Origin: Chryseobacterium panacisoli
GTDB lineage: Bacteria; Bacteroidota; Bacteroidia; Flavobacteriales; Weeksellaceae
Assembly (NCBI RefSeq): GCF_008274625.1
Contig: NZ_VTRU01000007.1
Span: 119,401-183,400, forward strand
Direction of reading: 5' to 3'
Length of the DNA: 64,000 bases
Shown in pieces: positions 52,009-61,874 of the stretch (its first letter is position 1; the number at the start of each line of letters is the position of its first letter). A program made the translations under genes and the position numbers. A model generated the notes under the pieces. The model made no database searches, was not told the origin of the DNA, and saw nothing but the letters and a program-made list of their open reading frames with translations.

Positions 52009-55000
52009 TTAAGCTGGAATTTCTCCTTTGTATAAGAAAGAAATAATTTCTTTGTTGAGTTTGTCGATCATTTCGCTGAATAAGTGGAAAGATTCCTGCT
52101 TATAAATTACCAATGGATCTTTCTGCTCGTAAACAGCTCCTTGTGAAGATCTTCTTAAGTCATCCATCTCACGAAGGTGAAGCTTCCAGTTTTCATCAAT
52201 GATTGATAAAGTAATGTTCTTTTCGAAATCGTTCACTAAACTTTCACACTGAGTATCATAAGCCTCTTTAAGATCAGCTACAATAGTCATTGTTTTGTGT
52301 CCGTCTGTGAAAGGAACCTGGATCATTTTGAACATTGAACCTTGGTTTTGGTAAACATTCTCAATGATTGGGAAAGATTTTTCTTTCAGTAAGTTCAGCT
52401 TCATTGCGTAATCTTCCTGAGCGGCCTTGAATAAGATATTGGTCAGATCCGGAACGGTTTTATTATTAAAATCATTTTGAGAAACCGGAGATTCCATTGT
52501 AAATGTTTTAATGATCTCATATTCAAAATCCTTATAACTTCCAGAAGCTTTTCCTTTCGCAACGATAGAATTAGCAACATCAAAAATCATATTCGTAATG
52601 TCATATTTCAGGTGATCTCCGAATAGAGCATTCTTTCTTCTCTTGTAGATTACGTCACGTTGTTTATTCATTACGTCATCATACTCAAGAAGTCTCTTTC
52701 TGGTTCCGAAGTTATTTTCTTCTACTTTCTTCTGAGCTCTTTCAATAGACTTGCTGATCATAGAGTGCTGAATTACTTCCCCTTCTTTATGACCCATTCT
52801 GTCCATCATTTTAGCGATTCTTTCAGAACCGAACAAACGCATCAGGTTATCTTCAAGAGATACATAGAACTGAGAACTTCCAGGATCTCCCTGACGTCCC
52901 GCTCTACCTCTAAGCTGTCTGTCAACACGTCTTGAATCGTGTCTTTCGGTACCGATAATTGCTAAACCTCCGGCTTCTTTTACTTCTTTAGAAAGCTTAA
53001 TATCCGTACCACGACCTGCCATATTGGTTGCAATAGTTACAACTCCCGGCTGTCCTGCACCTGCTACGATCTCTGCTTCTTTCTTGTGAAGCTTCGCATT
53101 CAATACTTGGTGTGGAATTTTTCTTAACTGAAGTGCCTTTGATAATAATTGAGAAATTTCAACAGAAGTTGTACCTACCAAGACAGGTCTTCTTGCTGCT
53201 GTTAGTTTTTCAATTTCTTCAATTACGGCATTATATTTTTCTCTGTTAGTTTTGAAAACTAAGTCCTGTTTGTCATTTCTTAAAATTGGACGGTTTGTTG
53301 GGATAACTACTACATCTAGTTTGTAGATTTCCCAAAGCTCACCGGCTTCAGTTTCAGCAGTACCCGTCATCCCCGCAAGTTTGTTGTACATACGGAAATA
53401 GTTCTGAAGCGTAACCGTTGCAAAAGTTTGAGTCGCTGCCTCAATTTTTACATTCTCTTTGGCTTCGATCGCTTGGTGAAGGCCGTCAGAATAACGTCTT
53501 CCTTCCATGATACGACCTGTCTGCTCGTCAACGATTTTTACTTCACCATCAATTACTACATATTCATCATCTTTTTCAAATAATGTATATGCTTTCAGTA
53601 GCTGGCTCATTGTGTGAACACGCTCAGATTTTTCGGCAAAGTCTGCAAAAAGTCTTTCTTTAGCTTCAAATTCCTCTTCTTTAGAAAGGTTTTTAGCTTC
53701 TACTTCTGCAATTTCAGTCCCGATATCAGGAAGAACGAAGAAATTGGCATCAGAGTTTCCTTGAGACATGTATTCAACACCTTTGTCTGTAAGATCTACC
53801 TGATTGTTTTTCTCTTCAATAACGAAGTAAAGATCTTTATCTACAATCGGCATATCACGGTTGTTATCCTGCATATATTGCGCTTCAACTTTCTGAAGCA
53901 ATGCTCTGTTTCCGCTTTCCGATAAGAATTTGATTAATTGTCTGTTTTTTGGAAGACCTCTGTACGCCTGAAGCAATTTGAATCCTCCTTCTTTAGTATT
54001 TCCTGCAGCGATTAATTTTTTCGCTTCGTTGAAAATAGCAGAAACGGTTTTCTTTTGTACTTCAACAATTCTGTCAATAGAAGGTTTAAGAACATCAAAC
54101 TCCTGTCTGTCTCCCTGAGGAACCGGACCGGAAATGATCAATGGAGTTCTTGCATCATCTACCAATACAGAGTCAACTTCATCCACGATAGCAAAGTTCA
54201 ATTCTCTTTGTACCAGTTCTGAAGGTGAAGTCACCATATTATCTCTCAGGTAATCGAAACCGAACTCATTGTTCGTTCCGTAAGTAATATCTGAGTTGTA
54301 TGCTTTTCTTCTTCCGTCTGAGTTCGGTTGGTGGTTATCGATACAGTCGATAGACATTCCATGGAACTGGTAAAGAGGACCCATCCATGCGGAGTCTCTT
54401 TTTGCAAGATAGTCGTTCACGGTTACAACGTGTACTCCTCTTTCCGGAAGTGAATTTAAGTAAATAGGTAATGTTCCTACCAAAGTTTTACCTTCACCGG
54501 TTGCCATCTCGGCAATTTTACCACTGTGAAGAATAACCCCTCCGATAAACTGAACATCATAGTGGACCATATCCCAAACTACTGGAGTTCCGGCAGCGTC
54601 CCATGAGTTTTTCCAAACAGCTGTGTCTCCCTGAATGCTCACGAAATCTTTTCCTGCATCAGCCAGTTCTCTGTCCCAGTCACTTGCCGTTACACGGATC
54701 TCTCCATTCTGTGCCCATCTTCTTGCCGTTTCTTTGATCAATGCAAAAGCTTCGGGAAGAACCTGAACAAGAACTTTCTCTTCAATTTCGTATGATTCCT
54801 TCTTTAGAGACTCAATTTTTGAAAAAAGAGCTTCTTTTTCGTCAACATTGGTTGAATTTTTTATCTGCTCTTTTATCTGTTCTATTTGAGCTGTGATCTT
54901 GCTGGTTGCAGATTTTATATTCTCTTTAAACTCAGCAGTCTTTTGTCTCAAACCATCATCCGACAATTGTTGAATGTTAGGTTCTACAGCCTTGATTTTT

Positions 55001-55083
55001 GTTACAACTTTTTTTACTTCTTTTAGGTCCTGCGCTTTTTTGTCTCCCAAAAACCCTTTAAGAACTTTGTTTAAAAAACTCAT
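52009..55083 (-). CDS. secA: Protein translocase ATPase SecA
   Basis: 1024 residues, the length usual in Bacteroidota and longer than E. coli (901). It drives preproteins through SecYEG. Walker A MATGEGKTLVGTLP, DEAD-like VDEVDSVLVDDARTP, GTTSVEISQLLSK, MAGRGTDIKL and GRAGRQGDPG are in place. An insertion of about 100 residues lies in the first nucleotide-binding domain (roughly 340-440). The C-terminus ends FLYKGEIPA and lacks the Cys-rich zinc motif that binds SecB. Own terminator downstream; upstream gap holds low-complexity repeat sequence. Confidence 0.97.
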   Translation of the reverse strand: MSFLNKVLKGFLGDKKAQDLKEVKKVVTKIKAVEPNIQQLSDDGLRQKTAEFKENIKSATSKITAQIEQIKEQIKNSTNVDEKEALFSKIESLKKESYEIEEKVLVQVLPEAFALIKETARRWAQNGEIRVTASDWDRELADAGKDFVSIQGDTAVWKNSWDAAGTPVVWDMVHYDVQFIGGVILHSGKIAEMATGEGKTLVGTLPIYLNSLPERGVHVVTVNDYLAKRDSAWMGPLYQFHGMSIDCIDNHQPNSDGRRKAYNSDITYGTNNEFGFDYLRDNMVTSPSELVQRELNFAIVDEVDSVLVDDARTPLIISGPVPQGDRQEFDVLKPSIDRIVEVQKKTVSAIFNEAKKLIAAGNTKEGGFKLLQAYRGLPKNRQLIKFLSESGNRALLQKVEAQYMQDNNRDMPIVDKDLYFVIEEKNNQVDLTDKGVEYMSQGNSDANFFVLPDIGTEIAEVEAKNLSKEEEFEAKERLFADFAEKSERVHTMSQLLKAYTLFEKDDEYVVIDGEVKIVDEQTGRIMEGRRYSDGLHQAIEAKENVKIEAATQTFATVTLQNYFRMYNKLAGMTGTAETEAGELWEIYKLDVVVIPTNRPILRNDKQDLVFKTNREKYNAVIEEIEKLTAARRPVLVGTTSVEISQLLSKALQLRKIPHQVLNAKLHKKEAEIVAGAGQPGVVTIATNMAGRGTDIKLSKEVKEAGGLAIIGTERHDSRRVDRQLRGRAGRQGDPGSSQFYVSLEDNLMRLFGSERIAKMMDRMGHKEGEVIQHSMISKSIERAQKKVEENNFGTRKRLLEYDDVMNKQRDVIYKRRKNALFGDHLKYDITNMIFDVANSIVAKGKASGSYKDFEYEIIKTFTMESPVSQNDFNNKTVPDLTNILFKAAQEDYAMKLNLLKEKSFPIIENVYQNQGSMFKMIQVPFTDGHKTMTIVADLKEAYDTQCESLVNDFEKNITLSIIDENWKLHLREMDDLRRSSQGAVYEQKDPLVIYKQESFHLFSEMIDKLNKEIISFLYKGEIPA

Positions 55084-55094
55084 AAATTTTTTGC

Positions 55095-55205
55095 TTTATG
55101 CTTAATGCAAAATGCTTTAAGCGTTTTAAATAACACTTATCGTGTAGATTAATATATAAAAAGGGCAAAAAAGCTCTAAGCACGCAGCCTAAAGCTTATC
55201 GCTTT
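55095..55205. repeat. Low-complexity intergenic sequence upstream of secA
   Basis: Overlapping words such as GCTTTATGCTTAATGC, AATGCTTTAAGC and CCTAAAGCTTATCGC resemble the gap between ftsZ and the yqeY-like gene (9450-9534). Confidence 0.4.
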
Positions 55206-55206
55206 A

Positions 55207-55428
55207 TTAATATTCGTCCTCGTTCCAAAGGAAATCCTCGTCAGTAGGATAGTCGCTCCATACTTCTTCGATAGATTCATAAATTTCTCCTTCGTCTTCG
55301 ATTGCCTGAAGGTTTTCTACTACCTCCATAGGTGCACCAGTTCTGATTGCGTAGTCAATAAGCTCTGCTTTTGTCATTGGCCAAGGTGCGTCACTTAAAT
55401 ATGAAGCTAATTCTAATGTCCAGTACAT
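55207..55428 (-). CDS. DUF2795 domain-containing small acidic protein
   Basis: 73 residues, strongly acidic. LELASYLSDAPWPMTKAELIDYAI is the DUF2795 core (central motif DAPWPMTKAELIDYA), here with the usual short helical layout; the C-terminus is Asp/Glu/Trp-rich. Function unknown. A good -7 box (TACTTTTG) lies 18 bp upstream. It is read in the same direction as secA, 123 bp away. Confidence 0.85.
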   Translation of the reverse strand: MYWTLELASYLSDAPWPMTKAELIDYAIRTGAPMEVVENLQAIEDEGEIYESIEEVWSDYPTDEDFLWNEDEY

Positions 55429-55445
55429 AATTTTCTAATTTTTTG

Positions 55446-55453
55446 CAAAAGTA
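55446..55453 (-). promoter_or_regulatory. -7 box of the DUF2795 gene
   Basis: TACTTTTG on the minus strand, an exact TAnnTTTG match, predicted leader about 12 nt. Confidence 0.5.
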
Positions 55454-55564
55454 TAAAAATAGGTTGTATAATAAACTTTTTTATACTTGATTTTCAATTC
55501 TTTTTATAATTTTTTCTTATCAATGGCTGTCACAAACTGAATGGCAGCTATGTCAGCAATTTAC

Positions 55565-56593
55565 TTATTGTCGTTTTCTCAAAAACCATTCCACAAATTT
55601 TTTTATGCCATTTTGGAAGTCTGTGGCCGGTTTATACCCTATTAAATCCTTTGCTTTCGTAATATCGGCATTGGTTTTTGTGACATCTCCCGGCTGCATT
55701 GGCAGAATTTTTTTGATGGCAGTTTTTCCCAGTGCATTTTCTATAGTAGAAACCATCTCTGATAATGTGACCACCTGATTTTCTCCGAGATTAAGAATCT
55801 CATAAACCCCGGAATTGTGTTCCAGATAAACAATAGACTTGGTAATCCCATCAATAATGTCATCTATATAAGTATAGTCTCTGGCAGTACTCCCGTCACC
55901 ATAGAAAGGAATTTCCTGATCCTCTGACATAAGCTTTACAAACTTATGTATGGCGAGATCTGGTCTCTGTCTTGGCCCATATACTGTGAAGAACCTAAGC
56001 TGGATCATATCTATATGGTATAGATTGTGGTAAACATGTCCTATGACTTCACCACTTTTTTTGGTAGCTGCATAAGGAGAAATAGGATTATCCACATTAT
56101 CTGTTTCTGCAAAAGGAATCTTTTCATTGTTTCCATAAACACTTGATGAGGAGGCGCAAATAAATTTTTTAATATTGAAGTCCTTACACAGCTCCCAAAG
56201 ATTCATTGTACCTCTTACATTCACTTCTTCATATTCTAAAGGCCGTTCAATAGAAGGGCGTACACCGGCAAGCGCAGCCAGATGAATCACCATATCGATG
56301 TGGTGGCTTTTAAAGATGTTTTCAAGGCCTTTTTTATCCCTGATGTCCTGCCAATAGAGGGAATATTGATCAGAACGGGTGAGAAGAGCCAAACGTTGGA
56401 TATCTGTCTCTTTATCCGAGAATTCAAAATCCGAAATTTTGTCAATTGAATCTAAAGTATTTTTAATTTTTACCTGATAATTATAGAAATCATCAAAATT
56501 GTCAATGTTTATGACAGAATGTCCATTTCTTAATAATTTCTCTATTAGGTGGGAACCAATGAAGCCGCTTCCTCCGGTTACAAGATAAGTCAT
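55565..56593 (-). CDS. NAD-dependent nucleotide-sugar epimerase (UDP-glucuronate 4-epimerase-like)
   Basis: 342-residue extended SDR enzyme. N-terminal TGGSGFIGSHL binds NAD; VIHLAALAGVRPSIERP, the catalytic YAATKKSGE (Tyr-x3-Lys) and LRFFTVYGPRQRPDLAI are typical of UDP-glucuronate 4-epimerases used for capsule or LPS sugars. No polysaccharide cluster surrounds it. Divergent from the DUF389 gene, with a -7 box TAAATTTG at 56611-56618. Confidence 0.9.
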   Translation of the reverse strand: MTYLVTGGSGFIGSHLIEKLLRNGHSVINIDNFDDFYNYQVKIKNTLDSIDKISDFEFSDKETDIQRLALLTRSDQYSLYWQDIRDKKGLENIFKSHHIDMVIHLAALAGVRPSIERPLEYEEVNVRGTMNLWELCKDFNIKKFICASSSSVYGNNEKIPFAETDNVDNPISPYAATKKSGEVIGHVYHNLYHIDMIQLRFFTVYGPRQRPDLAIHKFVKLMSEDQEIPFYGDGSTARDYTYIDDIIDGITKSIVYLEHNSGVYEILNLGENQVVTLSEMVSTIENALGKTAIKKILPMQPGDVTKTNADITKAKDLIGYKPATDFQNGIKKFVEWFLRKRQ

Positions 56594-56610
56594 TTGTTGA
56601 TTTTAATTGA

Positions 56611-56618
56611 CAAATTTA
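56611..56618 (-). promoter_or_regulatory. -7 box of the epimerase gene
   Basis: TAAATTTG on the minus strand fits TAnnTTTG; predicted leader about 12-15 nt. Confidence 0.45.
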
Positions 56619-56644
56619 TTAATAAAACTTGAATGGTGTTTTTA

Positions 56645-56652
56645 TACTTTTG
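56645..56652 (+). promoter_or_regulatory. -7 box of the DUF389 gene
   Basis: TACTTTTG fits TAnnTTTG, 17 bp before the ATG at 56670, which decides that start over the upstream codon at 56607. Confidence 0.5.
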
Positions 56653-56669
56653 TCAGAAAATATAAATCA

Positions 56670-57725
56670 ATGATAAATCTTCAAAAGTTATTTGTACTTC
56701 CTAAAGAAGAAGATGAAGAATTTACATTCGGTGAGATAGAGGAAGGGATTTATTTCCGAGGCCACAATCTTTGGCTTTTGGTCATTTCCATGGGCATTGC
56801 CTGCGTTGGGTTAAATGTTAATAGCCCTGCTGCCGTAATCGGTGCGATGCTTATTTCTCCATTGATGGGGCCTATAGTAGGAATTGCATTTGGGTTTTCT
56901 ATAGGAAACAGGAGGCTTATAAGGCTTGGAGTTTTTAACTGGCTCTTGATGATAGTGGTTGCCATTTGTTCTTCCACATTATATTTTCTGATCTCTCCGT
57001 TTCATTCGGAAACTTCACAGCTGGAAAGCTTTAAGACGGCTACTATTTTCGACTGCTTTTTAGCGCTGCTTGGAGGTCTGGCCTGGTTTCTGGGGATCGT
57101 AAGGAAAGAAGCTATCAAAGTTATTGCCGGGGTGGCGGTTTCTACAGCATGTATCCCTCCTCTGTGTACGGCAGGGTTTGGTATTGCCAATGGAAATTGG
57201 GAATATTTTTGGGGAGGCTTTTATTTTTATCTTATCAATTGTTTTTTTATAGCGGTAGGAACCTGGATATTAAGCCTCGTGCTGGGATATCAGAAATATT
57301 ACAGAGAAAAAAACAGCAATAATCGTAAGGTCTCTGTGTGGATTAGCCTGCTTTCCGTTATTATTTTGATTCCAAGTATACTGCTTACTAAAAAGAAATG
57401 GGAAAAAGAAACATTGAAGGAAAGGGCAGAAAAATATATCAGAATTATAAAAGAGAGCCATCCTGAACTGGCTATCATTAATCATGAATCATTTAAAGAA
57501 AAGGGGCAGGATTTTTTAAAGATCACCCTTTTGAATGACAGTGTTACCATCAGTAAAAAAAGGCTGGATGAGCATAATGATTTAGTAAAGGATATCCATC
57601 TGATATGGCAGTATTCCCCTCAGTCAAAAAATATAAATGATCCGGAATTGCAAAAGCTTCAAAGCCAGATAAATGCTTTAAAAAAGGAATTAGACCAGGT
57701 GAAATTGCAAAATAAGATCAAATAA
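56670..57725 (+). CDS. DUF389 domain-containing membrane protein
   Basis: 351 residues. Six or so membrane helices (about 35-225), with SPAAVIGAMLISPLMGPIVG, the defining DUF389 motif, and GVAVSTACIPPLCTAGFG. The soluble C-terminal third ends in a coiled coil (ELQKLQSQINALKKELDQV). DUF389 proteins are inner-membrane proteins of unknown function. The gene is followed after 34 bp by a DUF2797 gene. Confidence 0.9.
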   Translation: MINLQKLFVLPKEEDEEFTFGEIEEGIYFRGHNLWLLVISMGIACVGLNVNSPAAVIGAMLISPLMGPIVGIAFGFSIGNRRLIRLGVFNWLLMIVVAICSSTLYFLISPFHSETSQLESFKTATIFDCFLALLGGLAWFLGIVRKEAIKVIAGVAVSTACIPPLCTAGFGIANGNWEYFWGGFYFYLINCFFIAVGTWILSLVLGYQKYYREKNSNNRKVSVWISLLSVIILIPSILLTKKKWEKETLKERAEKYIRIIKESHPELAIINHESFKEKGQDFLKITLLNDSVTISKKRLDEHNDLVKDIHLIWQYSPQSKNINDPELQKLQSQINALKKELDQVKLQNKIK

Positions 57726-57759
57726 AATTTCTATATTTACTATACTTAAAAACATCATT

Positions 57760-58557
57760 ATGCAGTTTCAAGGGCAAATTTTAAAAATGACAAGCTACGA
57801 TGCTAAACCCATCCAATATTATCTCAATCTTTCAGGAGACCTGATCCATATGAATGAGTTGATTGGAAGGGAATTAAGTGTCAGGCATACTGGGTTTCAA
57901 TGTGTGAACTGTGGTGAAAATAAGCCTGTTTACAGGATGGGATTCTGCAAAAGCTGCTTTTTTGAAAGTCCTTATGCAAGTGATACCATTATCCGTCCGG
58001 AGCTTTCTACAGCACATTTAGGAGTTGCTGAAAGAGATCTGGAGATTGAAAAACAAATTCAGCTTCAGCCACACACCGTGTATCTGGCTTATACCGGAGA
58101 CGTAAAAGTAGGCGTAACAAGAAATACTCAGATTCCAACACGATGGATTGATCAGGGAGCAACTTTTGCATTACCCATAGCAAGAACCGAAAACCGCTAT
58201 GAAGCAGGAATGATAGAAGTAGCACTGAAAGAACATTTAGCAGATAAAACCAATTGGAGAAAAATGCTTCAGGATGATTTTGAAGGAGAAATAGACCTTG
58301 CAGACTTCAGACAGAAAATCAAAGAATATTTCCCTGAAGATTTTCAGAAATTCTACAGAGAAGGAGAAGAGCTATGGGCGTTTGATTATCCTTTTGAAAA
58401 ACCGGAAAAGGTTACTTCATTTACTTTAGATAAAAAACCTGAATTTACCGGAATACTTTCCGGAATCAAAGGACAGTATCTGGGATTTGAAGGAGGAAAC
58501 TTCATCAATGTAAGAGGACATGAAGGATATGTAATTGATCTTGAAATCAGGAATTAA
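57760..58557 (+). CDS. DUF2797 domain-containing protein
   Basis: 265 residues. CVNCGENKPVYRMGFCKSC forms a Cys4 zinc-ribbon-like pair (Cx2C...Cx2C) at about residues 48-66, followed by YLAYTGDVKVGVTRNTQIPTRW, reminiscent of a GIY-YIG-like core, as in DUF2797. Function unknown; a nucleic-acid-related role is only suggested by the fold-like motifs. In line with the DUF389 and AsmA-like genes (34 and 30 bp gaps). Confidence 0.85.
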   Translation: MQFQGQILKMTSYDAKPIQYYLNLSGDLIHMNELIGRELSVRHTGFQCVNCGENKPVYRMGFCKSCFFESPYASDTIIRPELSTAHLGVAERDLEIEKQIQLQPHTVYLAYTGDVKVGVTRNTQIPTRWIDQGATFALPIARTENRYEAGMIEVALKEHLADKTNWRKMLQDDFEGEIDLADFRQKIKEYFPEDFQKFYREGEELWAFDYPFEKPEKVTSFTLDKKPEFTGILSGIKGQYLGFEGGNFINVRGHEGYVIDLEIRN

Positions 58558-58587
58558 TCGATGTAAAATAAAACTAAATCACAAAAT

Positions 58588-61239
58588 ATGAAAAAATGGG
58601 TTAAAAGACTATTGGTAAGTTTCGGAATCCTGGCAGGAATTCTTCTTGCTGCGAATTTCGGACTGAATATATGGCTTAAAACCCAACTTCCGGAGTATAT
58701 AAAAAAGAATACCGATTATAAAGTTTCTTATAAAGCTCTGGATGTAGATTTAGGAACAGGAAATATCTTTGCTACAGGAATTTCTGTCAATAGTAAAAAT
58801 CCTCAAAACATAGACGTTATTGGCCTTCAGGGAACTATTGACACCTTGAAAATAAGCCGGTTTGGAATTTATGATGCTGTTTTTAATAAAAGAATCAGCT
58901 CCTCGGATTTGTTGCTGGCAAAACCTAATTTAAATGTCATTCTCGCCAAACCTGTTGATCATAAAACTGGAAAAAAGAGAAACCCGTTTTTGTTTGAAAA
59001 TATCAGGATCAATGAAGGGAAGATTGCTATTTTTAAACATACCAAACAGAAATTCTTATCTGTACAGCAACTTAATCTGTTTGTAGAAAACTTACAGATG
59101 ACAGAAGAGTCGGTTGAAAATAAACTTCCCGTAGTTTTCGATCGATATAGTATTAAGGGAGAGAAATTCTTTTTCCGTCCGGATGAAACGTATGCCATTA
59201 CCATTAATAAGATTAATACAAGTGATGGGCAGATGTCGGTTGAAAATTTCAGACTGACTCCGCTTCTTTCTTTTGTACAGTTTAAAAGGTTTTATCCTAA
59301 AAAGCCCCAATTATTTGAATTTAGCGTTCCAAAAATGGAATTCAAAGATGTGGTTTTGACAAAAAATAAAGTGTCACTTGCTAATGCAGACTTTCAAAAT
59401 CCGGCTTTTACAGTATATAAAACAGGAATAAAAGCTGAAAAGAACGAAAAAAAATCAAATTTTGAAGTTGATTTAAAAAATATAAAACTGAATAATGCCG
59501 TAGTTCAGATCAACAAGCCTGACGGCAATACACTTTTGTCTGTTGGAAATCTTAACTTAAATATTAATCAGCTCAAGTTTGATAAGGAAAGCTCAGAACA
59601 GGTCATTCCTATTGGGTATAAAGATTTTCTGCTCTCAGGAAGAGATATAGTATATTCTAATCATCAGAATATTGCAATAAGAAGTCTTGCCCTGAAGCCA
59701 ACAAATGGTGAAATTCTGGACATGGTACTGACACCAGGTTCTTCCTCAGTTGGAAAAACAACAATTAATTTAAAAACAGATCATATTGCTTTTAATATCA
59801 ATAAGCTGAAATTCGCTGATAAAAAACTCAATCTGGATATTAAAGATATTCTTGTTGATAATGTAAACGGAACAGTCAAAGCAGGGGAGAAGAAGCAAGA
59901 TAGGACTTCCGGGCCAGGGATCATACAGTCTGTTACTGTAGGGAAAATGTCTTTGAAAAATTCAAATATTACCTATGATAAGGGAAAAGAGCCATTGACT
60001 TTTCATGATTTAAATGCCACAATAAATAATATTGAATTATTACCCAAGCCCAATCAGCAGGGACTATCTTTAAGGGTTAAAGATTATTATCTCACCACCC
60101 GGAACTTTGATTACAGAACACAGTTCTATAATATGAGTTTAGGGTTGCTGAAGCTTAACAAAAATAAAGTTCAGATCAATAATTTTGCAATGAAACCTCT
60201 CGTTTCAAGAGCTCAGTTTATCAAAATGATTCCCGTTGAGAGAGATCTGTATGATATAAAAGCCGGACAAATCATCGCAGAAGGAGAGTGGGATCTGTTT
60301 TCTGATCATAAAATGGTGAATGCTTCCCGCGTTATGATCCAGTCTGCAGATGCCAATATTTTCAGAAGCAAAATTCCGAAAGACGATCCCAAAGTAAAAG
60401 CCTTGTATTCCAAAATGCTGCGTTCTATTAAAATTCCGATGACGATTAATAATCTCGATCTGAAAAACTCAGTATTGGTATACGAAGAAGATACTCCGGA
60501 AAGTATGGGACCCGGAAAACTGATCTTCAGTAACTTTAATATGAATGTCAGAAACCTGAATTCTGCTAAAATAAAAGGAAAGCCTACAAAAGTGGATATT
60601 AAAATCAACTGCTCTTTCATGAACCTCTCACCACTTTCCGTAAACTGGAACTTTGATGTTGCTGATCACAATGATAATTTTGGAATTTCAGGAAAAACTA
60701 CCAGTCTTCCGGCTAGTGGTATTAACCCGTTTATCAGGCCTTACCTTCATGTGACAGCTACTGCAGGAACAATCCAGGAAATGCTCTTTAATTTTAAAGG
60801 AAATCCTGCCGGATTACACGGGGCTTTTAATCTTAAACATAAAGATCTGAAAATTGCCGTACTCAATAAGAATAATCATGAGAAAAAAGGACTTCTGACG
60901 GCTGTTGCGAACGTTTTTCTAAAATCAGATTCAGGGAGTTTCCCCGAGTCTGTTACCGTAGAAAATGTAGAACGCGATCCGACAAAATCTTTCTTTAATC
61001 TGTTTTGGAAAGGAATTGAGCAAGGATTGAAGAAAACCCTTATTGGTAGAAATGTAGAAAAGACAGAAAAAAAGGTAAAAGAGGCGGTTTCTTCTGTGAA
61101 AGAAATGAAACAGTCTGTAAAAGAAATAAAACAGGAGATCAAAAGTAAAAAAGAAGATCCCAAACCGGAAGCAGAAAAAAAAGAAAAGAAAGGCTTTCTG
61201 AATAATATTTTCAAGAAAAAGGAAAAATCTGAAGGATAA
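58588..61239 (+). CDS. Large AsmA-like / DUF748-type envelope protein
   Basis: 883 residues: one N-terminal membrane helix (about 8-30), then a long beta-rich periplasmic part with AsmA-like features (YKVSYKALDVDLGTGNIFATGI, motif core VDLGTGNIFATG) and a C-terminal conserved block with NPFIRPYLHVTATAGTIQEM. The last 60 residues are a Lys/Glu coiled coil. AsmA-type proteins form bridge-like lipid-transfer structures between the membranes; a similar role here is inferred. It ends in a 14 bp inverted repeat region. Confidence 0.8.
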   Translation: MKKWVKRLLVSFGILAGILLAANFGLNIWLKTQLPEYIKKNTDYKVSYKALDVDLGTGNIFATGISVNSKNPQNIDVIGLQGTIDTLKISRFGIYDAVFNKRISSSDLLLAKPNLNVILAKPVDHKTGKKRNPFLFENIRINEGKIAIFKHTKQKFLSVQQLNLFVENLQMTEESVENKLPVVFDRYSIKGEKFFFRPDETYAITINKINTSDGQMSVENFRLTPLLSFVQFKRFYPKKPQLFEFSVPKMEFKDVVLTKNKVSLANADFQNPAFTVYKTGIKAEKNEKKSNFEVDLKNIKLNNAVVQINKPDGNTLLSVGNLNLNINQLKFDKESSEQVIPIGYKDFLLSGRDIVYSNHQNIAIRSLALKPTNGEILDMVLTPGSSSVGKTTINLKTDHIAFNINKLKFADKKLNLDIKDILVDNVNGTVKAGEKKQDRTSGPGIIQSVTVGKMSLKNSNITYDKGKEPLTFHDLNATINNIELLPKPNQQGLSLRVKDYYLTTRNFDYRTQFYNMSLGLLKLNKNKVQINNFAMKPLVSRAQFIKMIPVERDLYDIKAGQIIAEGEWDLFSDHKMVNASRVMIQSADANIFRSKIPKDDPKVKALYSKMLRSIKIPMTINNLDLKNSVLVYEEDTPESMGPGKLIFSNFNMNVRNLNSAKIKGKPTKVDIKINCSFMNLSPLSVNWNFDVADHNDNFGISGKTTSLPASGINPFIRPYLHVTATAGTIQEMLFNFKGNPAGLHGAFNLKHKDLKIAVLNKNNHEKKGLLTAVANVFLKSDSGSFPESVTVENVERDPTKSFFNLFWKGIEQGLKKTLIGRNVEKTEKKVKEAVSSVKEMKQSVKEIKQEIKSKKEDPKPEAEKKEKKGFLNNIFKKKEKSEG

Positions 61240-61242
61240 TTC

Positions 61243-61325
61243 TTTAAACCATTAAGATTGACCCATTATTGATGATCATATAAAATAGATGTCTTTTTAA
61301 TTTAAAACAACCTTAATGGTTTAAA
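61243..61325. repeat. 14 bp inverted repeat with 55 bp spacer (MITE-like or hairpin)
   Basis: TTTAAACCATTAAG (61243-61256) is perfectly complementary to CTTAATGGTTTAAA (61312-61325). It lies between two convergent genes and could be a terminator-like structure or a miniature element. Confidence 0.6.
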
Positions 61326-61348
61326 AAATTAATATAAGATAGATTCAG

Positions 61349-61699
61349 TTAAAAGTTGAATTCGTCACTTTCCAGAATGGGAATATCTCTTAAAAACTTA
61401 TCAAACTCTTCACCCGGATAATTACTATCTGCCCCGTATGAGTCTATGATCATTCCACGGTTTCCGGAACCATCTTTTACTACATACAGCACTGCGTTGT
61501 CATCAGGATTGCTGTCTCCTTCAAAACGATATGTTTTTAAAATCACCAATTCTGCAGGCTGATAAACTTTATCAGAATTTTCAAATTTCATTTCACATTT
61601 TTCGTTCATTCTGAATTCTCTGTGTATTCCTCTTTCAGAAAGCGTTTTCATGACTTCACTTAAGGTTGTCATTGCATCAAAATTCCCTGAATTTTCCAT
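61349..61699 (-). CDS. Small conserved protein of the family often mislabelled phosphoribosylpyrophosphate synthetase
   Basis: 116 residues. It shows the pattern RFEGDSNPDDNAVLYVV and VMKTLSERGIHREFRMN that defines a short Bacteroidota family. Databases often carry the name phosphoribosylpyrophosphate synthetase for it, but it is far too short and lacks the PRPP-binding motif. Cytoplasmic, function unknown. Convergent with the AsmA-like gene. Confidence 0.75.
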   Translation of the reverse strand: MENSGNFDAMTTLSEVMKTLSERGIHREFRMNEKCEMKFENSDKVYQPAELVILKTYRFEGDSNPDDNAVLYVVKDGSGNRGMIIDSYGADSNYPGEEFDKFLRDIPILESDEFNF

Positions 61700-61874
61700 A
61701 ATAATATTTTTCTTGTTAAGTACAATAATTAAACCATTGCAATCTTTAAATATAAGAAAAATAGTAGATTGTAATTTCCCTAAAAATAAAGTTGAATGTT
61801 AACAAAATTTATAATTTAAAAAAATAAAATAGGTATACTTTTTGCAATGCTAACAATATTAAATCAATGAAAAT

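Noticed and set aside
61349..61699. Annotation as phosphoribosylpyrophosphate synthetase
   Set aside because: The name is attached to this family in databases, but 116 residues without a PRPP loop cannot be that enzyme.
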